Assembly (NCBI GenBank): GCA_030145365.1
Contig: JAQYVS010000191.1
Span: forward strand, 1-10,385
DNA: 10,385 nucleotides
Direction of reading: 5' to 3'
Origin: Desulfofustis sp.
Lineage (GTDB): Bacteria; Desulfobacterota; Desulfobulbia; Desulfobulbales; Desulfocapsaceae
This document shows positions 6,757-10,385 of the stretch, piece by piece. A model generated the notes under the pieces. It had not been told where the DNA came from. It saw only the letters and a list, made by a program, of their open reading frames with translations, and did not search any database. A program made the translations under genes and the position numbers. Numbering within the stretch: the first letter of the stretch is position 1; the number at the start of each line of letters is the position of its first letter.

Positions 6757-8444
6757 TCTGTGATTGAGAGAATTTTCACAATATTAAAGCGGTGTACGCG
6801 GTCCTCTCTCTCGGAGCAAAAACATACAAGCACGTTTTCAGTTGAACATTGATAACCAAGCTGGCCCATCGCCCGGTTTGAAAAATAGTGAAAAATGGAT
6901 CTCTTGAGAAATGTTTTGCGGCTCTGCCCGGTAAAAACACCGGGAAGTTCTTCAGGCAGCTCCTCATAAAGTCTTTTTTTCAACTCATCTATTGTGGGTT
7001 GCTGGTAACACAGCTGTTCCGGCAGGAATCGATGACCGCAGCGCAACCAATCAAAACAGATAAGCTCTCTAATCAGCTGAAAATCATCCCGTTCTTCGCT
7101 TTTTTCCAATAGGAGGCGGCACAAGGTCTGCTGGGTGGCGGCCTTCCAGAAATAGCCCTGATCGAAAAAAAATAGAGACATTTCGCTAAAAAACGCTGCC
7201 ATATCTTCGCTTCTAGTGACTAAATAGTGCCAGAGGGATACAAAATATCGATTATTAAAACAAATCTCGATACATTCACCAAGCCAGTAAAATTCCTTCA
7301 GGCGCTGCTGATTCATCCATTGATTGGCAAAGACGCTGTACGGCGGCTTCGAGCTGGCTTTGAAACCAAATTTTTGCGCCTGCTCGTTAATGGCAGTGCC
7401 CGGCAGCAATTTTAGCAAGCCCATCTGGATATAATGCGGTTCCATTTTGAACACATCGTTTATTGAACGACAAAAAGAATCACTGGTTTCTTCCGGCAGA
7501 CCAAGAATAAGATCAACGTGCAGATGGATATTTTCCATGCTCCGCAAGCGTCTAATAACCTCGGCTGCTGGGATCGGATCAATCGGCCGCTGTATTGCTT
7601 TGAGTGTTTCAGGGTTGGTCGATTGAATGCCTATTTCGAACTGAAAGAGACCTGGTTTCACCGTGTCCAGAAAGTCGAGAAGCTCGACCGGAAAACGATC
7701 CGGAGCGATCTCGAAATGAAACAGCGTCTCGCCACCCACTTCTTTTATAAACTGCCAGATCTGCAATGCCCTTTGCGGGTTATCGTTAAAGGTACGATCG
7801 ACAAATCGAACCGTTTTTGGCTTATGGCTCAGGATGTCTTCTAGTTCGTCAAAAACCTGAACCAGTGATTTATGAAAGATACCCTTTTCAGCAGAGGAGA
7901 GGCAGTAGGTACAGAAAAACGGGCATCCCCGCGAAGATTCATAGTACACATAACGGTTCTGCAAATGATCATCGAAATCATCGGAGCGGTAGGGATAACC
8001 AAGTGCTCTTACCGATGAACTCAGAAAAGATGACTGGTAGCGTTTTCTCAGAGCTTCATTTTTCAGATCATTAAAAAAATCCTCGGACGCAGCCTCTATG
8101 TCTCCGGCAAAGACAGTGACGCGTCCCCTGTAAGCGAATTTTGCCCCGACAACATCGGCCTGGGGACCTCCGATAACGATCGAGCACGTATCGTTGATGG
8201 TCAGCAGATCATCAATCAGATATTCGATCAGCTCGCTGTTCCAAATCAAAGCAGAAAAGAAGACATATTCCGCAGGAGGTTCAGTAAGCCGCTGTATCAG
8301 GGTAAAATAGGGATCGTTTATGGTGTATTGGCAGATCTCGGTTTCAACACCGGCCAGTTTTTTTTCCAGCTCATTGCGCAGGTAAAAAAGGGCCAGGCAC
8401 GAATGGGTATAGCGGGCATTTATGCCAACAAGTTTAATCCTCAA
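6753..8444 (-). CDS. Radical SAM enzyme with N-terminal B12-binding-like domain (DUF4080 type)
   Basis: This 563-residue protein begins with a flavodoxin/B12-binding-like fold (about residues 1-125; GINARYTHSCLALFYLRNEL and VIGGPQA are characteristic). A radical SAM core follows, with the cluster motif C174-x3-C178-x2-C181 (SRGCPFFCTYCLS) ligating a [4Fe-4S] cluster that cleaves S-adenosylmethionine. HVDLILGLPEET, in the C-terminal half of the core, is typical of the family. The last 170 or so residues resemble the DUF4080 extension, as recalled. The reaction is not known. The classic DxHxxG cobalamin-ligating motif is absent from the N-domain, so cobalamin, if bound, would be base-on or the domain may have lost it. 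The start is TTG at 8442-8444: a GAGG at 8452-8455 lies 7 nt upstream and an in-frame stop lies five codons upstream. serA follows directly. Confidence 0.9.
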   Translation of the reverse strand: MRIKLVGINARYTHSCLALFYLRNELEKKLAGVETEICQYTINDPYFTLIQRLTEPPAEYVFFSALIWNSELIEYLIDDLLTINDTCSIVIGGPQADVVGAKFAYRGRVTVFAGDIEAASEDFFNDLKNEALRKRYQSSFLSSSVRALGYPYRSDDFDDHLQNRYVYYESSRGCPFFCTYCLSSAEKGIFHKSLVQVFDELEDILSHKPKTVRFVDRTFNDNPQRALQIWQFIKEVGGETLFHFEIAPDRFPVELLDFLDTVKPGLFQFEIGIQSTNPETLKAIQRPIDPIPAAEVIRRLRSMENIHLHVDLILGLPEETSDSFCRSINDVFKMEPHYIQMGLLKLLPGTAINEQAQKFGFKASSKPPYSVFANQWMNQQRLKEFYWLGECIEICFNNRYFVSLWHYLVTRSEDMAAFFSEMSLFFFDQGYFWKAATQQTLCRLLLEKSEERDDFQLIRELICFDWLRCGHRFLPEQLCYQQPTIDELKKRLYEELPEELPGVFTGQSRKTFLKRSIFHYFSNRAMGQLGYQCSTENVLVCFCSEREDRVHRFNIVKILSITD

Positions 8445-8451
8445 GATTCCG

Positions 8452-8455
8452 CCTC
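8452..8455 (-). promoter_or_regulatory. Ribosome-binding site deciding the TTG start of the radical SAM gene
   Basis: GAGG on the minus strand, 7 nt before TTG 8444. An in-frame TGA at 8457-8459 excludes longer readings. Confidence 0.65.
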
Positions 8456-8682
8456 TTCACATCATAGGTTTAGACAATAGCTGACAATCAACTTTTTATA
8501 TAATATGAATACTGTTTCAAATATGTTCAAACAAAATCATATATACTTCATATAACAAAGACATAATTAGAAAGTTCTAGCTACTTGAGAAGAAGACAAG
8601 TTGGAGATCTTTACCCACCACAAAAAACGTGCCGCTCGAGATAATCAGGAAGAAGGTTAATTTACGAGACGTACTTTCTAGT

Positions 8683-8687
8683 GGAGG
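8683..8687 (+). promoter_or_regulatory. Ribosome-binding site before a short upstream ORF
   Basis: GGAGG, 7 nt before a TTG at 8695-8697. It lies inside a 26-nt loop between TCTAGT (8677-8682) and ACTAGA (8709-8714), which could pair weakly. Confidence 0.35.
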
Positions 8688-8694
8688 CTTACCT

Positions 8695-8787
8695 TTGGTT
8701 CTTATTGGACTAGATCGACCAGTAGTACCAGGTATCAAAGTATCAATCAAAACCAACCACATATTGATCACATGGAGAATGCAATGA
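8695..8787 (+). CDS. Possible 30-residue ORF overlapping the SHMT homologue start (ATGA)
   Basis: The frame starts with TTG after a GGAGG site (8683-8687) and runs 30 codons to TGA at 8785-8787. That TGA shares bases with the ATG at 8784-8786 of the SHMT homologue, giving the ATGA overlap typical of translational coupling. The peptide is hydrophobic with basic residues (MVLIGLDRPVVPGIKVSIKT at the start). The same frame is open back to 8581 (68 codons), and upstream residues such as VNLRDVLSSGGLPLV look protein-like, so it may instead be the 3' remnant of a longer lost gene. I recognise no family. It shows no run of Ser or Gly codons that would point to attenuation. It could also be chance. 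Confidence 0.35.
   Translation: MVLIGLDRPVVPGIKVSIKTNHILITWRMQ
8774..8777 (+). promoter_or_regulatory. Ribosome-binding site selecting the second ATG of the SHMT homologue
   Basis: GGAG lies 6 nt before the ATG at 8784. The earlier in-frame ATG (8772-8774) overlaps this GGAG and has no site of its own, so 8784 is preferred. Confidence 0.65.
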
Positions 8788-10037
8788 AGTTCTTGCTGCG
8801 AGACGATCCAGAAATGGCAAAACTGGTTAAACAGGAAGAAGTAAGAATCGATAGCACACTCAACTTAATTGCTGCTGAAAACCATTCCCCCAGATCGATT
8901 ATGGAGATAATGGGTTCAATCTTCAACACCAAAACAATTGAAGGATACCCTGGAAATAGACACCACGCTGGATGCAAGCATGTTGATACCGTCGAGAATC
9001 TTGCAATCGAGAGAGCAAAAGCTGTTTTTGGAGCTGAATTTGTAAATGTTCAACCCCATAGTGGTACCTCGGCTAACCTGGCAGTTTACTTCAGTGTGCT
9101 CGATGTTGGTGATCGCATATTATCCATGAGTTTGCCACACGGCGGTCATCTCTCCCATGGACATAGGGCTTCCGCAACGAGTAGATGCTTCAATTTTAAA
9201 CACTACGCTCTAGATCCTTCTACCGAACGTATTGATTACGAAATGGTAAGGAAAATGGCATTGAGATTTCAACCCAAAATGATTGTAACTGGGGCGAGTT
9301 CCTATCCAAGGCTTATTGACTACAAAAAGATGTCTGAGATAGCCAAAGAGATATCCGCATACCTACTTGCAGATATCGCGCATCTGGCAGGACTTGTTGC
9401 AGGTAAAGCAATTCCTAGTCCAGTTCCACATTGCGATTTTGTCACCTTTACGTGCTACAAAACCCTCATGGGCGGACGAGGTGGAATGATTCTCGCAAAA
9501 GAAGAGTTCGCGAAGAAGATAAATAAAAGCGTTTTCCCAGGAACCCAAGGGACAAGCGCGGTAAATCTTATTGCTGCTAAAGCTGTTATCATGAAACTCG
9601 CTTCAGATCCCAAGTTTATTGAAATCCAGAAGCAAACACTAGAAAACGCAGCATATATGGCTAGCTGCTTGGTGGAAAAAGGGTACAGGGTAGTTACAGG
9701 CGGAACAGACAACCATCAAGTAGTTGTAGACCTTAGCAATAAAGGAATAACCGGAGCCCAGGCGGAACAGTGCTTAGAGGATTGCGGTATTGTTCTTAAC
9801 CGTAATGTTGTACCAGCGGATGCAAAACAACCAGGTAAAACGAGTGGTATACGTATTGGTACAGGTGCACTTAGCGCACGGTATATGGGTAAAGAACAGA
9901 TGTCAACGATTGTTGAATGGATGAACCAGCTCATCAACAATCCAGAAAATCCTGAAATTCAGGATGCAGTCAAAGCAGGAGTAAACGATTTGTGTACACG
10001 CTTTCCAGTTTACGCCAATGGCCATGACATTTTTTAG
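8784..10037 (+). CDS. glyA: Serine hydroxymethyltransferase-family PLP enzyme with altered active site
   Basis: The fold and length (417 residues from ATG 8784) are those of SHMT, which transfers the serine hydroxymethyl group to tetrahydrofolate, giving glycine. Conserved features are EGYPG (E53), VQPHSG, GGHLSHG, the PLP-ring residues D197 and H200 in ADIAHLAG, the PLP Lys K226 in CYKTLMGGRGG, and the carboxylate-binding Arg357 in SGIRIGT. Compared with Escherichia coli GlyA, several active-site positions differ: the Tyr-Tyr pair of KRYYGG is His60-His61 (NRHHAG), Tyr55 is Thr51, Ser35 of ASEN is Ala31, the His before the PLP Lys is Tyr225, and the GGP after FPGIQ is TSA. These changes suggest a different acceptor or aldehyde, for example a transaldolase or alpha-methylserine-type activity. 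The fold is certain and the reaction is not. GC content is low in sampled lines (about 40 percent). A short ORF overlaps its start by the ATGA arrangement. Confidence 0.85.
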   Translation: MKFLLRDDPEMAKLVKQEEVRIDSTLNLIAAENHSPRSIMEIMGSIFNTKTIEGYPGNRHHAGCKHVDTVENLAIERAKAVFGAEFVNVQPHSGTSANLAVYFSVLDVGDRILSMSLPHGGHLSHGHRASATSRCFNFKHYALDPSTERIDYEMVRKMALRFQPKMIVTGASSYPRLIDYKKMSEIAKEISAYLLADIAHLAGLVAGKAIPSPVPHCDFVTFTCYKTLMGGRGGMILAKEEFAKKINKSVFPGTQGTSAVNLIAAKAVIMKLASDPKFIEIQKQTLENAAYMASCLVEKGYRVVTGGTDNHQVVVDLSNKGITGAQAEQCLEDCGIVLNRNVVPADAKQPGKTSGIRIGTGALSARYMGKEQMSTIVEWMNQLINNPENPEIQDAVKAGVNDLCTRFPVYANGHDIF

Positions 10038-10385
10038 TTTATTTCAGTAGAAATCATCATTCTAGTCCCAGGAGATTCAAGGTCGCCCATAGAGAGATCC
10101 AGGTCGCTCTAATAAATTGATTTACTCAAATAAATTCCAAGGTGCTGTAAGCCTGATTGATGGAGCCTGGCCCTCAGACAACCGTTAGATAACCCATATG
10201 CGGAGCGTCAGAACCAGCCCAAAGGTCGTTGTGTTGGTAGCCCTTCCATTCACTACCTGGTAGACTCACATCTTGTAGCTGCCATAGATCTTGGCAAGCT
10301 CTCTTCTTAAACTGAAAAACTAAGAATAAGATTCTTCCTGTTAATCTTCAATTTCTGCGGAATCTAAAAGTTTACGACACGATTT
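10038..10385. other. Gene-poor tail after the SHMT homologue
   Basis: About 350 bp with no supported gene. A weak ATTTC/GAAAT hairpin (10041-10054, 4-nt loop) follows the stop but no T-run does, so a terminator is not called. AGGTCG occurs three times (10080, 10101 and near 10222). One minus-strand frame is open for 58 codons (10347-10174) but has no start with a ribosome-binding site. It reads on after its stop, with further stops, in a way that could reflect a decayed gene. Confidence 0.4.

Larger units (their letters stand above)
8445..8694. other. AT-rich intergenic region between divergent genes
   Basis: It must hold the promoters of the radical SAM gene (minus) and of the SHMT homologue (plus). 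The stretch 8490-8575 is very AT-rich and contains a perfect TATAAT at 8499-8504 on the plus strand, but the nearest TTGACA-like hexamers (TAGACA 8471-8476, CTGACA 8481-8486) are spaced 22 or 12 bp away, so no promoter is called with confidence. From 8581 onward one plus-strand frame is open up to 8787. No RNA gene or terminator is evident. Confidence 0.4.

Noticed and set aside
8481..8504. Promoter from CTGACA and TATAAT upstream of the SHMT homologue
   Set aside because: The spacer is only 12 bp, too short for sigma70. The alternative TAGACA gives 22 bp, too long.
8577..8771. Minus-strand 64-codon frame opposite the mini-ORF region
   Set aside because: No ribosome-binding site, no recognised family, and it mirrors the plus-strand frame, which has better start and overlap evidence.
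10184..10193. GTTAGATAAC resembling an integron attC core (GTTRRRY)
   Set aside because: No matching RYYYAAC partner or imperfect inverted repeat is visible around it, and no integron features or gene cassettes are present.

Overview
The window looks like a chromosomal segment of a Gram-negative, probably anaerobic bacterium. A deltaproteobacterial (Desulfobacterota-like) host is my best guess. It rests on gene content (DUF362 protein, DUF4080-type radical SAM enzyme, short ACT-containing phosphoglycerate dehydrogenase, FabL-type reductase) and not on any marker gene. There is no rRNA, tRNA, CRISPR array, transposase or phage gene.

Layout. (1) Positions 2-3407, plus strand: a tight three-gene unit made of a 5'-truncated transglutaminase-like protein, an ABC transporter ATPase and a 12-segment ABC permease/exporter subunit. 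(2) 3408-3647: a convergent intergenic stretch with inverted repeats and one doubtful small membrane ORF. (3) 8444-3648, minus strand: a radical SAM enzyme with an N-terminal B12-binding-like domain, then serA (3-phosphoglycerate dehydrogenase) with a good sigma70-like promoter, then a DUF362 protein and a FabL-type enoyl-ACP reductase that appear co-transcribed. (4) 8445-8783: an AT-rich intergenic stretch, divergent from the radical SAM gene. It carries a possible 30-codon ORF whose stop overlaps the next start (ATGA). (5) 8784-10037, plus strand: a serine hydroxymethyltransferase-family enzyme with several substituted active-site residues. (6) 10038-10385: a gene-poor tail.

Functional themes. 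serA makes the committed precursor of serine, and the SHMT-family enzyme would nominally interconvert serine and glycine, but its active site is unusual and it may act on other substrates. FabL would complete the fatty-acid elongation cycle. The ABC/transglutaminase unit is probably an export system of unknown cargo. Three starts are refined from ribosome-binding sites: serA at a GTG (6666), the radical SAM gene at a TTG (8444), and the SHMT homologue at its second ATG (8784).

The most interesting item is the SHMT homologue with its coupled upstream mini-ORF. It lies in sequence that is AT-richer than much of the rest of the window and may have been acquired separately.
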